A stretch of 31,363 nt of DNA from DATGLE01 sp035294325 (GTDB lineage Bacteria; Chloroflexota; Ktedonobacteria; Ktedonobacterales; Ktedonobacteraceae). Numbering within the stretch: position 1 is the first letter of the stretch; every line of letters starts with the position of its first letter. Below the pieces are notes generated by a model. It did no database searches, was not told the origin of the DNA, and saw nothing but the letters and a program-made list of their open reading frames with translations. Positions 8,773 through 17,891 of the stretch are shown one piece after another. The stretch covers positions 1 through 31,363 of the forward strand of contig DATGLE010000172.1 of assembly GCA_035294325.1 (NCBI GenBank). The letters are read 5' to 3'. Position numbers and translations under genes: made by a program.

Positions 8773-9495
8773 ATGACACATCCACACGATCACAGCGCCT
8801 CCACCGCATTCATCAGCGGGGCGTCACGCGGGCTTGGTCTCGCGCTTGCGCGCCGTCTTGCGCGCGAGGGCTGGAACTTGATTATAGATGCGCGCGGAGC
8901 GGAGGCGCTTGAGGCGGCGCGGGCGGAACTGGCGCAATTGACCAACGTTATTGCTATTGCGGGCGACGTGAACGATCCCGCGCACCGCGCGGCGCTCGTC
9001 GAGGCGGCGCAGCCTTTCGGCACGCTGGACCTGCTGGTCAACAACGCCAGCATCCTCGGTCCCAGCCCGCAGCCATTCCTGCTCGACTACCCGCTCGACG
9101 TGCTGGAGCAGGTCTATCGCACAAACGTCATCGCGCCGCTCGCTCTCATCCAGGCATTCAGGCGTATGCTGGCGCCCGGTGCGCGCATTATCAACATTAC
9201 CAGCGACGCCGGCGTCGAAGATTACGCCGGATGGGGCGGCTACGGATCGAGCAAGGCAGCACTGGAGCAACTTTCGCACATTCTGGCCGCCGAGAACCCT
9301 GATCTGCGCGTCTACCGGGTCGATCCTGGCGATATGCGCACCCGGATGCACCAGGAGGCATTTCCGGGCGAGGATATCAGTGACCGGCCCCCTCCAGAAG
9401 AGAGCGTGCCGGGCCTTCTCGAACTCATCGGCGGTGATTATCCCAGCGGACGCTACGCCGCGCGCGCTTTGACAACGAAGGACACAGCACAATGA
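8773..9495 (+). CDS. Short-chain dehydrogenase/reductase (SDR)
   Basis: The 240-residue classical SDR has a Rossmann nucleotide-binding motif at residues 15-22 (SGASRGLG, with Ser for the usual Thr), GDV near 64-66, LLVNNAS at 87-93, and a catalytic Ser144 (NITSDAG), Tyr157 and Lys161 (YGSSK). The IIDARG segment after beta-2, with Asp then Arg, leaves NAD versus NADP preference open. The C-terminus (VYRVDPGDMRTRMHQEAFPG) matches the substrate loop. AAGGAAG precedes the ATG. Its stop overlaps the start of the QueA-like gene (ATGA), so the two are translationally coupled and probably act in one pathway. It faces the giant LuxR regulator across a 384-bp divergent spacer in which no confident promoter was found. 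Confidence 0.92.
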   Translation: MTHPHDHSASTAFISGASRGLGLALARRLAREGWNLIIDARGAEALEAARAELAQLTNVIAIAGDVNDPAHRAALVEAAQPFGTLDLLVNNASILGPSPQPFLLDYPLDVLEQVYRTNVIAPLALIQAFRRMLAPGARIINITSDAGVEDYAGWGGYGSSKAALEQLSHILAAENPDLRVYRVDPGDMRTRMHQEAFPGEDISDRPPPEESVPGLLELIGGDYPSGRYAARALTTKDTAQ

Positions 9496-10607
9496 CGCTG
9501 CCATATATTACGCCATCTCATCTCATCAATGCGCCGCTGGCCGGGGCCGGACCGCTGGATTTCGTCCTGCCGCCAGAACTCGAAGCCACGGCGCCGCCGG
9601 AAGCGCGCGGGCTGTCGCGCGACGGCGTAAGGCTGATGGTCTCGTATCGCTCGGATGACCGCATCGTGCATACTCAGTTTCGCCAGATCGGCGATTTTCT
9701 GGAAGCCGGCGATCTCCTGGTCATCAACACCAGCGGTACCATGAAGGCCGCGCTCAATGCCCGGCGCTCCGATGGCACGCCGCTCGAACTGCACCTCTCA
9801 ACCCATCTTCCGGCAGACCTGTGGGTTGTGGAGGCGCGCATAACTCAGGACGAGAAGCCGAGCATGCCTTTTTACGATCTGGAGGCCGGCGAGAGGCTGC
9901 GCCTGCCCGGCGGAGCCGAAGCGAGGCTGCACGTACCGCACTCGCGCCGCGATCAGAGCGGACCCGGAGCGCGCCACCGCCTCTGGATTGCCACGCTTAC
10001 CCTGCCGGCACCACTGCGGGACTACCTGGAGCAGTACGGCTTCCCCATTCGCTATAGCTATGTGCCGGAGCCGTGGCCGATTGAATACTACCAGCTCGTC
10101 TACGCTACCGAAACAGGCAGCGCGGAGATGCCTTCCGCCGGGCGCGCCTTTACGCCAGAGCTGATTACCGCGCTGGTGGCAAAGGGCGTGCAGATCGCGC
10201 CGCTGATCCTGCATACCGGCGTTGCCAGCCCCGAAGCCAACGAACCGCCCTACGAGGAGTTCTACCGCGTCCCGGCCGCTACGGCTGCACTGGTCAATAT
10301 GGCGCATGCGAGCGGCAGGCGGGTGATAGCCGTCGGCACGACGGTGATCCGCGCGCTGGAAACCGTCACCGACGAGCGAGGGATGACGCACGCAGGCGAG
10401 GGCTGGACCAGCGTCGTGATTACGCCCAAACGCGGCATCCATGCTGTGAATGCGCTGCTGACCGGCCTGCACGAGCCGCAGGCCACACATCTATGGATGC
10501 TCGCGGCCCTGGCAACAACCGAACACCTCAAGCTGGCCTACCGCGCGGCGCTGCAAGAGGGCTACCTCTGGCACGAATTCGGCGACCTGCACCTGATCCT
10601 GCCATGA
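9492..10607 (+). CDS. Divergent QueA-like protein (S-adenosylmethionine:tRNA ribosyltransferase-isomerase family)
   Basis: The 371-residue protein aligns in order with QueA, which transfers and isomerises the ribosyl part of SAM onto 7-deazaguanine in tRNA. Recognisable blocks are FVLPPELEATAPPEARG, GDLLVINTSGTMKAAL, PIEYYQLVYA, PSAGRAFTPEL, GVQIAPLILHTG, RRVIAVGTTVIRALE and YRAALQEGYLWHEFGD. Several near-invariant QueA motifs are altered: NDTRV is NTSGT, PTAGLHF is PSAGRAF, TLHVGxGTF is LILHTGVAS, and TNFHLP is TGLHEP. It is therefore a paralogue-like member that may not make queuosine. It starts inside the SDR stop codon (4-bp ATGA overlap). The family is confident, the reaction is not, so no symbol is given. 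Confidence 0.8.
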   Translation: MTLPYITPSHLINAPLAGAGPLDFVLPPELEATAPPEARGLSRDGVRLMVSYRSDDRIVHTQFRQIGDFLEAGDLLVINTSGTMKAALNARRSDGTPLELHLSTHLPADLWVVEARITQDEKPSMPFYDLEAGERLRLPGGAEARLHVPHSRRDQSGPGARHRLWIATLTLPAPLRDYLEQYGFPIRYSYVPEPWPIEYYQLVYATETGSAEMPSAGRAFTPELITALVAKGVQIAPLILHTGVASPEANEPPYEEFYRVPAATAALVNMAHASGRRVIAVGTTVIRALETVTDERGMTHAGEGWTSVVITPKRGIHAVNALLTGLHEPQATHLWMLAALATTEHLKLAYRAALQEGYLWHEFGDLHLILP

Positions 10608-10636
10608 GATGCCTGGCAGTGCCGGGCTGATATCTC
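10606..10636. terminator. Hairpin between convergent genes
   Basis: A stem GAGAT + GCCTGG pairs with CCGGGC + ATCTC (one wobble pair, small internal bulge) in the 30-bp gap between the convergent QueA-like and YifB-like genes. It can form on both strands, as expected of a bidirectional terminator, but there is no clear T-run. Confidence 0.45.
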
Positions 10637-10637
10637 G

Positions 10638-12173
<1,536 letters not shown>

Positions 12174-12324
12174 AGCCCTTATCTCCTCTCCAGATTTGCC
12201 GTCTATTATGCCTGATTCGCGGCAAAAATGCAAGAGTTTAAATTTATCTTTTACTTTCTTGCTATGTACAGCTATCTGTTACACAAGTCACAATTGCTCG
12301 TATTGCTGGGCACATCGCGACTGC

Positions 12325-12360
12325 GCCGCACAGAAGCTCGCAAGCGAGCTTCTGTGCGGC
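12325..12360 (-). terminator. Perfect 17-bp hairpin downstream of the MFS gene
   Basis: Arms 12325-12341 and 12344-12360 are perfectly complementary (GCCGCACAGAAGCTCGC and its reverse complement) around AA. It lies 19 bases past the MFS stop. There is no U-tract on the minus strand, so it may be a dispersed palindrome as much as a terminator. Confidence 0.5.
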
Positions 12361-12378
12361 CGGTCAGAGCGGGCGTGG

Positions 12379-13671
12379 CTATGTGGTTTCGCGCATGGCG
12401 CTCAGGCGGCGCATCTCGGGCCAGATCCAGGCAACGAGGATCACTACCAGAATCGTGCCGAGACCGCCAGTGACTACTGCCAGCACAGGCCCGATCAGTT
12501 GCGCGACCAGCCCCGACTCAAAGCCGCCTAACTGGTTAGAGGTGCCGATAAAGAGCGAACTCACGGAGCCTACACGCCCGCGCATCTCGTCGGGCGTGCG
12601 CACCAGCAGCAGCGTCGAGCGAATGACGACGCTGACATTATCGAATGCGCCGAGCAGAAAGAGCATGAGGAACGAGAGCCAGAACCAGCGCGATATGCCG
12701 AAGATGACGGTAGCAAGGCCGAAGCCCGACACCGCCAGCAGCAGGGCACGGCCAGCCCTGGCGAATGGCGGGCGATGCGCCAGCAGGAGCGCCATAGCGA
12801 CTGCCCCTATCGAACTGGCGGCCTGTAGCCAGCCCAGGCCAATCGGGCCGACATGCAGAATGCTTTCCGCGTAAATGGGCAGGAGCGTCACTGCGCCACC
12901 CAGCAGCACAGCGAAAAGGTCCAGCGTAATCGCCGCCAGCAGAACCGGCGTCTTTCCCAGAAACCGCAGGCCCTCCATCAGCGAGCCGAGCGTTTTTCGT
13001 TCGCCTGCTGCACTGCTCGCCCGGCGCACCTGCGGACCAGCACGCATCATCACAAGCAGCAGCACAAACACGAGCGAGGCCGCGCCGCTCAGGACGTATA
13101 CAAGTGTGGCCCCGTTGAAGAGACCGATGAGAAAGCCGCCCGACGCGGGACCGATCACCGCCGACAACTGCGAGATGCTGCTCCTCCAGGTCATGGCATT
13201 CTCGTATGCCTGCTCGGGCACAAGCTGCGAGACAATCGCCGAACTTGCCGGGGCGCTGAACGATTGCGCCCCGCCCATTGCTACCAGGCAGCCATAGATC
13301 AGCAATAACGATCCCCGTTGATAGGAGAGGATAGCCAGGCTCAGCGCCGCGAGCGCGAATACGATCTGGGAGGCGATGATGACATATTTGCGGCTGTAGC
13401 GGTCCGAGATATAGCCTGCGGGGAGAAAGAGGAAGATGAGCGGGATCACCTGCGCCAGGCCGATACCGCCAAGAATGAGCGCGGAGCCCGTGCGCAGGTA
13501 CAATTCCCAGCCCAGGGCAACGGAAATCATCTGGCGGGCAAACATCGTCAGGAAGACGCCGATGAGCAGGAGACGAAAATCGCGGGAGCGCAGCGAGCGA
13601 TAAGAATCACCGGTAGCGTTATGTCGAGAAATAGAGTCCGTTACTGTATCTCTTTGTGGCTCGGCCTGCAT
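12379..13671 (-). CDS. MFS transporter, MFS_3 / enterobactin-exporter-like
   Basis: The 430-residue membrane protein has about 12 hydrophobic helices. A cytosolic start of about 28 residues leads into RSRDFRLLLIGVFLTMFAR; the loop 2-3 signature is AGYISDRYSRKYVII; a central cytosolic loop (VRRASSAAGERKTLGSLMEG) separates two six-helix halves; and RTPDEMRGRVGSVSSLFIG is the later conserved loop of this subfamily. Such proteins export small molecules by proton antiport, including siderophores and macrolides. It stands alone, with hairpins on both sides (12325-12360 and 13734-13778), and no cargo gene is adjacent. The ATG lacks a strong ribosome-binding site. Confidence 0.9.
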   Translation of the reverse strand: MQAEPQRDTVTDSISRHNATGDSYRSLRSRDFRLLLIGVFLTMFARQMISVALGWELYLRTGSALILGGIGLAQVIPLIFLFLPAGYISDRYSRKYVIIASQIVFALAALSLAILSYQRGSLLLIYGCLVAMGGAQSFSAPASSAIVSQLVPEQAYENAMTWRSSISQLSAVIGPASGGFLIGLFNGATLVYVLSGAASLVFVLLLVMMRAGPQVRRASSAAGERKTLGSLMEGLRFLGKTPVLLAAITLDLFAVLLGGAVTLLPIYAESILHVGPIGLGWLQAASSIGAVAMALLLAHRPPFARAGRALLLAVSGFGLATVIFGISRWFWLSFLMLFLLGAFDNVSVVIRSTLLLVRTPDEMRGRVGSVSSLFIGTSNQLGGFESGLVAQLIGPVLAVVTGGLGTILVVILVAWIWPEMRRLSAMRETT

Positions 13672-13733
13672 TCTGTATCCAGGAATCGCTTTGGGAAGTC
13701 AGTAGCACATCCACAGTATATCACGTGATTACT

Positions 13734-13778
13734 TACCAGATGTAGAGACGGGGCTTGCCCCCGTCTCTACATCTGGTA
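13734..13778. repeat. Perfect 20-bp inverted repeat
   Basis: Arms 13734-13753 and 13759-13778 pair perfectly around a 5-base loop; the arm core is GTAGAGACGGGG. From memory, GTAGAGACG-type hairpins are common dispersed elements in cyanobacteria and some Chloroflexota; not checked. It lies in the 132-bp spacer between the MoaD/ThiS-like gene end and the MFS start, and could end transcription of the former. Confidence 0.8.
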
Positions 13779-13803
13779 TGCCCCCGTCTGCTCTTCACCG
13801 GCG

Positions 13804-14097
13804 TTACACGCCAAAGGTGGCCGGGAGCACGATGACCTCCTGACCAGGCTCCAACGGCGTCTCCAGCCCTTGCGTCCCGCTAATCACTTCATTGTTGACA
13901 AAGATCTTGACGTGCTCACGCACATGTCCCTCCGCGGTACAGAGTCGTTCCCATACCTGCGGATGCTGCTGCGCCAGGCAGGCCAGCAGTTGTTCAACCG
14001 TGTTCGCTCTCAACGTGATCTGACTTTTGCCACCGCTATATGCGCTGAGCGTCGAAGGCAGGCGCAAAGTTACTGCCGCTTTCTCCTCATCATTCAT
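13804..14097 (-). CDS. MoaD/ThiS-family ubiquitin-fold protein without a C-terminal diglycine
   Basis: The 97-residue protein shows the beta-grasp pattern of sulfur carriers: VTLRLPSTLSAYSGGKSQITL, NTVEQLLACLAQQHPQVWERLC, then HVKIFVNNEVISGTQGLETPL and EPGQEVIVLP. Family members carry sulfur as a thiocarboxylate on a terminal Gly-Gly for cofactor or cysteine synthesis. Here the end reads ATFGV, so the diglycine is absent and the normal thiocarboxylate cannot form without processing or a different chemistry. It lies downstream of a rhodanese gene on the same strand, a common partner of sulfur carriers, separated by a 39-bp-arm hairpin. The start is weak (GAAGGAT about 15 bases upstream). The fold is confident; sulfur-carrier function is doubtful. 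Confidence 0.8.
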   Translation of the reverse strand: MNDEEKAAVTLRLPSTLSAYSGGKSQITLRANTVEQLLACLAQQHPQVWERLCTAEGHVREHVKIFVNNEVISGTQGLETPLEPGQEVIVLPATFGV

Positions 14098-14185
14098 GCT
14101 GCGGATATATCCTTCGCATCGTCTCGCCGGTATTCAATTTCTCTGCCCATATGATATGAGCAAGTTGCGATGTTTGCAAGTACAC

Positions 14186-14266
14186 AAGAGAGCCTGACGC
14201 AATTGGCAATAATGAACGGGCGCCACTGGCGCCCGTTCATTATTGCCAATTGTGTCAGGCTCTCTT
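14186..14266. terminator. Very long near-perfect hairpin after the rhodanese gene
   Basis: Arms of 39 bases (14186-14224 and 14228-14266) pair with only one G-T wobble around a 3-base loop. The arm includes CAATTGGCAATAATGAACGG. It begins inside the minus-strand stop codon of the rhodanese gene. The RNA hairpin would block readthrough into the MoaD/ThiS-like gene or create an RNase III site. No U-tract follows on the minus strand; on the plus strand TATTTCTC follows. Confidence 0.6.
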
Positions 14267-15116
14267 ATTTCTCTATCGGCGCGCCGATCAGGCTGCCCCA
14301 CTCGGTCCAGGAGCCATCATAGTTGCGCACCTTATCATAGCCCAGCAGGTAGCGCAGCACGAACCAGGTATGGCTGCTGCGCTCGCCGATGCGGCAATAG
14401 GCAATCACTTCCTTGTCGGGGGTAACGCCTTTACCAGCATAGAGCGGGCGTAACTCTTCCGCCGACTTAAAGGTTCCATCCTCGCGCACGGCTGTAGACC
14501 AGGGAATGTTCGCCGCGCCCGGAATATGCCCGCCGCGCTGCGCTCCCTCCTGTGGCAGGTTGGCAGGAGCGAGCAATTCGCCGCTATACTCGCCGGGCGA
14601 GCGAACATCGACCAGGGCCACGTTGCTGCGTCCGAGCATGGCATGAACCTGGTCGCGAAATGCGCGCAGGTCGTTATTCGGCTCCTGGGCATGATAGTTT
14701 GTGCGCGGATACGAAGGCACCTCCGTGGTGAGTTCACGCTTGTCCGCCAGCCATTTTACCCGCCCGCCATCGAGCAGGCGCACATCCTTGTGCCCGTAGT
14801 ACTTGAGAATCCAGAGCGCCCAGGCCGCGAACCAGTTGTTGTTGTCGCCATAGAGTACGATGGTGGTGTCGTTGCTGACGCCTGCGCGGCTGAGCAGCTC
14901 CTCCAGTTGCTCTTTGCTGACCGGCGCTCTTACAACCTGGTCCTGTAGCTCTTTCTGCCAGTTGAAGCCAACCGCGCCGGGGATATGCCCCTGCTCATAA
15001 GCGCGCGTATCTACGTCCACCTCGATAAGACGTACATTGGGATCGTTCAGGTGCGCCTGCACCCAATCAGCGTCTACCAGCACCTCTGGATGCACGTATC
15101 CTTTGTTCTCCGACAT
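14265..15116 (-). CDS. Thiosulfate/3-mercaptopyruvate sulfurtransferase, two rhodanese domains
   Basis: The ~283-residue protein has tandem rhodanese domains. The first (about residues 10-130) is the inactive structural copy (HIPGAVGFNWQKELQD, ..LYGDNNNWFAAWALWIL). The second (about 150-280) has RGGHIPGAANIPW and the active-site loop with Cys at about 241 (AYCRIGERSSHTWFVL), close to actinobacterial CysA/SseA-type enzymes. It transfers sulfane sulfur from thiosulfate or mercaptopyruvate to an acceptor. The frame opens at 15143, but the ATG at 15116 is chosen because AGGAGGG lies six bases upstream. A structured leader (15185-15300) precedes it and a MoaD/ThiS-like gene follows, consistent with sulfur transfer into a cofactor. 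Confidence 0.93.
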   Translation of the reverse strand: MSENKGYVHPEVLVDADWVQAHLNDPNVRLIEVDVDTRAYEQGHIPGAVGFNWQKELQDQVVRAPVSKEQLEELLSRAGVSNDTTIVLYGDNNNWFAAWALWILKYYGHKDVRLLDGGRVKWLADKRELTTEVPSYPRTNYHAQEPNNDLRAFRDQVHAMLGRSNVALVDVRSPGEYSGELLAPANLPQEGAQRGGHIPGAANIPWSTAVREDGTFKSAEELRPLYAGKGVTPDKEVIAYCRIGERSSHTWFVLRYLLGYDKVRNYDGSWTEWGSLIGAPIEK

Positions 15117-15184
15117 TCTTGCCCTCCTGATTGTAGACAACAAAATAGTCTTAGAGTATACTTGTTCTGAGACTTCCCGCCTTT

Positions 15185-15300
15185 AAAGAAAGCGGTTGCT
15201 TTCGCCTTTGGTGTGCAAACGGTTCACGGCTTGCGGCCATCTCAGGTGATCCGTTCCCGGGCCGAGCGGGTTGCTCCCGGGGCTTGCGCTTCATCAAACA
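15185..15300 (-). promoter_or_regulatory. Structured 5' leader of the sulfurtransferase gene (unidentified RNA)
   Basis: On the minus strand three helices follow each other within ~95 bases: 15281-15256 (CCCGG + GAGC with GCUC + CCGGG around AACCC), 15255-15218 (AACGG-UCAC with GUGA-CCGUU, a 9-of-10-bp stem enclosing a GGC/GCC hairpin), and 15202-15189 (AAAGC/GCUUU around AACC). The start codon is about 75 bases further downstream. The words CUGAGAU, UGAACC and GGCGAA occur in the order seen in thi boxes, but the matching helices are not convincing, so it is left unclassified. Confidence 0.4.
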
Positions 15301-15383
15301 AGCACAACACTAACGATAGCACATTTAATCCATTCTTTCAAGCTATTTAATTCATAACTAGAAGTTATTATTCTAAGGATTCA

Positions 15384-16730
15384 TTAGAAGGTCACGCTGT
15401 GCGCTTGAACGATCTCCAGTACAGCCCCCACGGACTCAACCACCAGCGCGCCCGCTTGCAGCAGTTTTCCCATCAATTGCACTCCGGAGCCGCCGGTATA
15501 ATCGCGGGCGGCCATTGCGCTCTGCTGCGTAGCACCATCATCGGTCTCAATGGCCTCGCCGGGCTGGCCGGGCGAGAGCAGGACAACGGGCAGCCCGCGC
15601 TGCGCCGCCGCCACAGCTTCTTGCAGCAGTACGAGGTTGCCGGGGCCGATGGGCACCGGGCAAATAATCAGCAGTTTCACGCGGGCAAGGCTCGCACGCA
15701 CGCGCGCGATGGCTTCCGGGGAGATGGGAGCGTAGGGCTGTTCGGTAATCACATCTTCGGCCAGGCGCAGCGCCAGCGCGTGATCGCTGTCGCCGATGTT
15801 CAGCGCCCCCGCCACAAACGGCACATGCGCATCGGCGAGCGCCCGCATCAGCACTGCGCCTGAGCCGCCACCTGCCATGACATGCACCGCTGGCTGCGCT
15901 TGCTGCCATGCTTCGCCCTCGCTCTCCTCATCGCCGGGCGGCAGGACGCTGAGATGCGCAGCGCCGCGCATAATGCCCACCTGCACATTGACGCCGTAGA
16001 CGCGGCTGAGCAGCCCCGGCTCCAGCACCTGCGCCGGCCCGGCGTCGGCCACAACGGCGCGCTGGAAAAGGATCAGGCGCGGGAAGTAGCGCGCGGCCAG
16101 ATTCAGATCGTGCATGGCCGCGATGACCGTTACGCCGCGCTCGCGGTTCAGCCTTCGCACAAGTTCAAGCGTCTCAACCTGATATTTGATATCGAGATGG
16201 GATGTTGGCTCATCCAGCAGCAGCGCGGCAGGCTCCTGCGCCAGCGCCATCGCAATCATCACGCGCTGGCGCTCGCCGCCGCTCAGCTCGTTAAAGATAC
16301 GCCCGGCCAGCGCCGTGACTCCGGTAGCCTCCATAGCGTCGCGCACAACGAGTTGATCGTTCCGGCTGAACGATCCCAGGAATGATCTGACAAATGGCGT
16401 GCGCCCCAGGCTAACCATATGCTCAACGGTGAAGGCGAAGGGCATATGTAGCTCCTGGGGCACGACGGCGATACGCTGAGCGAGGCCGCGCCGTCCCCAA
16501 TGCCGCACATCGCGCCCCTCCAGTAAGACCTCGCCCGCCTGCGGCTGCAAGACGCCGCTCAGGAGGCGCAGCAGCGTTGTCTTGCCAGAACCATTAGGCC
16601 CCAGCAACCCGACCATCTCGCCGCTATCGACGCTCAGGGAGATATCGTAAAGCAGCGGCTGGCGCTCATAGCCGAAGGTCACGCCGCGCATCTGGAGCAA
16701 GGGTACTCCTTTTTCACCACTCGTTACCAT
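15384..16730 (-). CDS. Iron-siderophore/heme/corrinoid ABC transporter ATPase with extra C-terminal domain
   Basis: The first ~260 of 448 residues are a FecE/BtuD/HmuV-type ATPase: Walker A GPNGSGKT (44-51), Q-loop VVPQE, signature LSGGERQ (149-155), Walker B ALLLDEPTSHLD (169-180) and switch His in AAMHDLN. The remaining ~175 residues form a second, alpha/beta domain with VMAGGGSGAVLMRALADA, GALNIGDSDHALA and CPVPIGPGNLVLLQEA, seen on some archaeal and Chloroflexota homologues; its role is unknown. The start codon overlaps the 3' end of the permease gene by 7 bp, so translation is coupled. Together they import a metal chelate, heme or corrinoid, but the binding protein that would define the ligand is absent here. 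Confidence 0.9.
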   Translation of the reverse strand: MVTSGEKGVPLLQMRGVTFGYERQPLLYDISLSVDSGEMVGLLGPNGSGKTTLLRLLSGVLQPQAGEVLLEGRDVRHWGRRGLAQRIAVVPQELHMPFAFTVEHMVSLGRTPFVRSFLGSFSRNDQLVVRDAMEATGVTALAGRIFNELSGGERQRVMIAMALAQEPAALLLDEPTSHLDIKYQVETLELVRRLNRERGVTVIAAMHDLNLAARYFPRLILFQRAVVADAGPAQVLEPGLLSRVYGVNVQVGIMRGAAHLSVLPPGDEESEGEAWQQAQPAVHVMAGGGSGAVLMRALADAHVPFVAGALNIGDSDHALALRLAEDVITEQPYAPISPEAIARVRASLARVKLLIICPVPIGPGNLVLLQEAVAAAQRGLPVVLLSPGQPGEAIETDDGATQQSAMAARDYTGGSGVQLMGKLLQAGALVVESVGAVLEIVQAHSVTF

Positions 16731-17785
16731 CGGTAATTCCGCCTGCTATTGCGCAACAACAATAAGAAGAATGGCGCACCCACCAGCGCCGTGAAAACGC
16801 CCACCGGGAGGACGGCCGGGGCGATCACTACGCGCGCCAGCAGGTCGGCCAGCGTCAAAAAGATGGCCCCGCCGAGAGCGGAGGCTGGCAGCAGCGCACG
16901 ATGCTTCGGCCCCAGCATCAGGCGCATCATGTGCGGAGTCACCAGGCCCACAAAACCTATCAGCCCGCTGATCGAGACGGCAGCCGCCGTGATGAGCGAG
17001 GCGACAATGACGATCACGAACTTGTAGCGCTCAACATGCAGCCCCAGGTGCTCCGCTCCCTCCTCGCCCAGAGCAAAAGTATCGAGCACACCGGCAAAGC
17101 CCAGCGAGATGATGATGCCGGCGATGATGATAATACCGACGATGAGCACAGGAGGCCAGCTTGTGACTGCTATACCGCCGGAGAGCCAGGTGAAGAGGGC
17201 CTGGATGCCAAAATGAGCGTTGGGGCTGAGCGTCAAAATGAGCGTCTGGAAAGCTACGAGCACGGCGTTGACGACCACGCCGGCCAGCAGCAGGGTGACG
17301 ACGGGCGTATGACCGCCGCTGCGCGCAATATTGTACACGAGCAGCACCGTCACCATCGCCCCCAGGAAGGCCAGCACTGGAGTGAGCGGAAAGAACGCGC
17401 CATAGAGCGTATCGAAGGGCAGAACGAAGGCGATGGCCGCCCCCAGCGCTGCTCCTGATGAGGTGCCGATCAGAAAGGGATCGGCCAGCGGGTTGCGCAG
17501 CATGCCCTGAAAGAGCGCCCCGGCAACCGCCAGGGCTGCCCCCACCAGCGCCGCACCGATCACGCCGGGCATACGCACCTGCCACACGATGATTGCGGTT
17601 GCCGTATCCCAGCGCTGCGTGAAATGAAAAAGTCCCGTCCCATTGAGCATGATCTGCATAATGGTGCCAAAGGGAATAGAGACGGAGCCGAAGCTCAGCG
17701 CCAGGATAATAACGCCGAACAGCAGCAGGCACAGGGCCAGCAGGACCAGCGGAAACATACGGGCCGGGGCAAGTGAAAAACGCAC
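16724..17785 (-). CDS. FecCD/BtuC-type ABC transporter permease
   Basis: The 353-residue integral membrane protein belongs to the FecCD family. It shows RMPGVIGAALVGAALAVAGALFQGMLRNPLADPFLIGTS as separate blocks including the characteristic GxxLAxxGxxxQxxxRNPLAdP region, the later LGxxxGAALGAA stretch, FVGLVTPHMMRLM (the cytoplasmic coupling helix of this family) and VLPVGVFTALVGAPFFLLLL at the end. About nine to ten membrane helices are predicted by eye. It pairs with the ATPase gene downstream (7-bp overlap). Ligands of the family are siderophores, heme or cobalamin; which one cannot be told. No riboswitch or Fur-like box was recognised in the short upstream spacer. Confidence 0.93.
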   Translation of the reverse strand: MRFSLAPARMFPLVLLALCLLLFGVIILALSFGSVSIPFGTIMQIMLNGTGLFHFTQRWDTATAIIVWQVRMPGVIGAALVGAALAVAGALFQGMLRNPLADPFLIGTSSGAALGAAIAFVLPFDTLYGAFFPLTPVLAFLGAMVTVLLVYNIARSGGHTPVVTLLLAGVVVNAVLVAFQTLILTLSPNAHFGIQALFTWLSGGIAVTSWPPVLIVGIIIIAGIIISLGFAGVLDTFALGEEGAEHLGLHVERYKFVIVIVASLITAAAVSISGLIGFVGLVTPHMMRLMLGPKHRALLPASALGGAIFLTLADLLARVVIAPAVLPVGVFTALVGAPFFLLLLRNSRRNYRW

Positions 17786-17813
17786 CTGCGAACCTCCCAG
17801 GAAAGCTCAATGC

Positions 17814-17855
17814 AAAAATCTCTCCGAGGCGCATAAAGGCCCTGGAGAGATTTTT
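17814..17855. terminator. Bidirectional intrinsic terminator
   Basis: AAAAATCTCTCC (17814-17825) pairs perfectly with GGAGAGATTTTT (17844-17855), giving a stem with an A-tract on one side and a T-tract on the other. It lies between the acidic-tail gene (stop at 17892) and the permease start, where it would end transcription of the former on the minus strand. Confidence 0.75.
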
Positions 17856-17891
17856 AGCGTTTTACTACTGTATTATACAGACCTTACCGCC

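Noticed and set aside
15185..15300. TPP riboswitch call for the sulfurtransferase leader
   Set aside because: CUGAGAU, UGAACC and GGCGAA occur in thi-box order with similar spacing, but the helix that should close just before UGAGA is missing and local pairing favours other stems. Kept as an unclassified leader.
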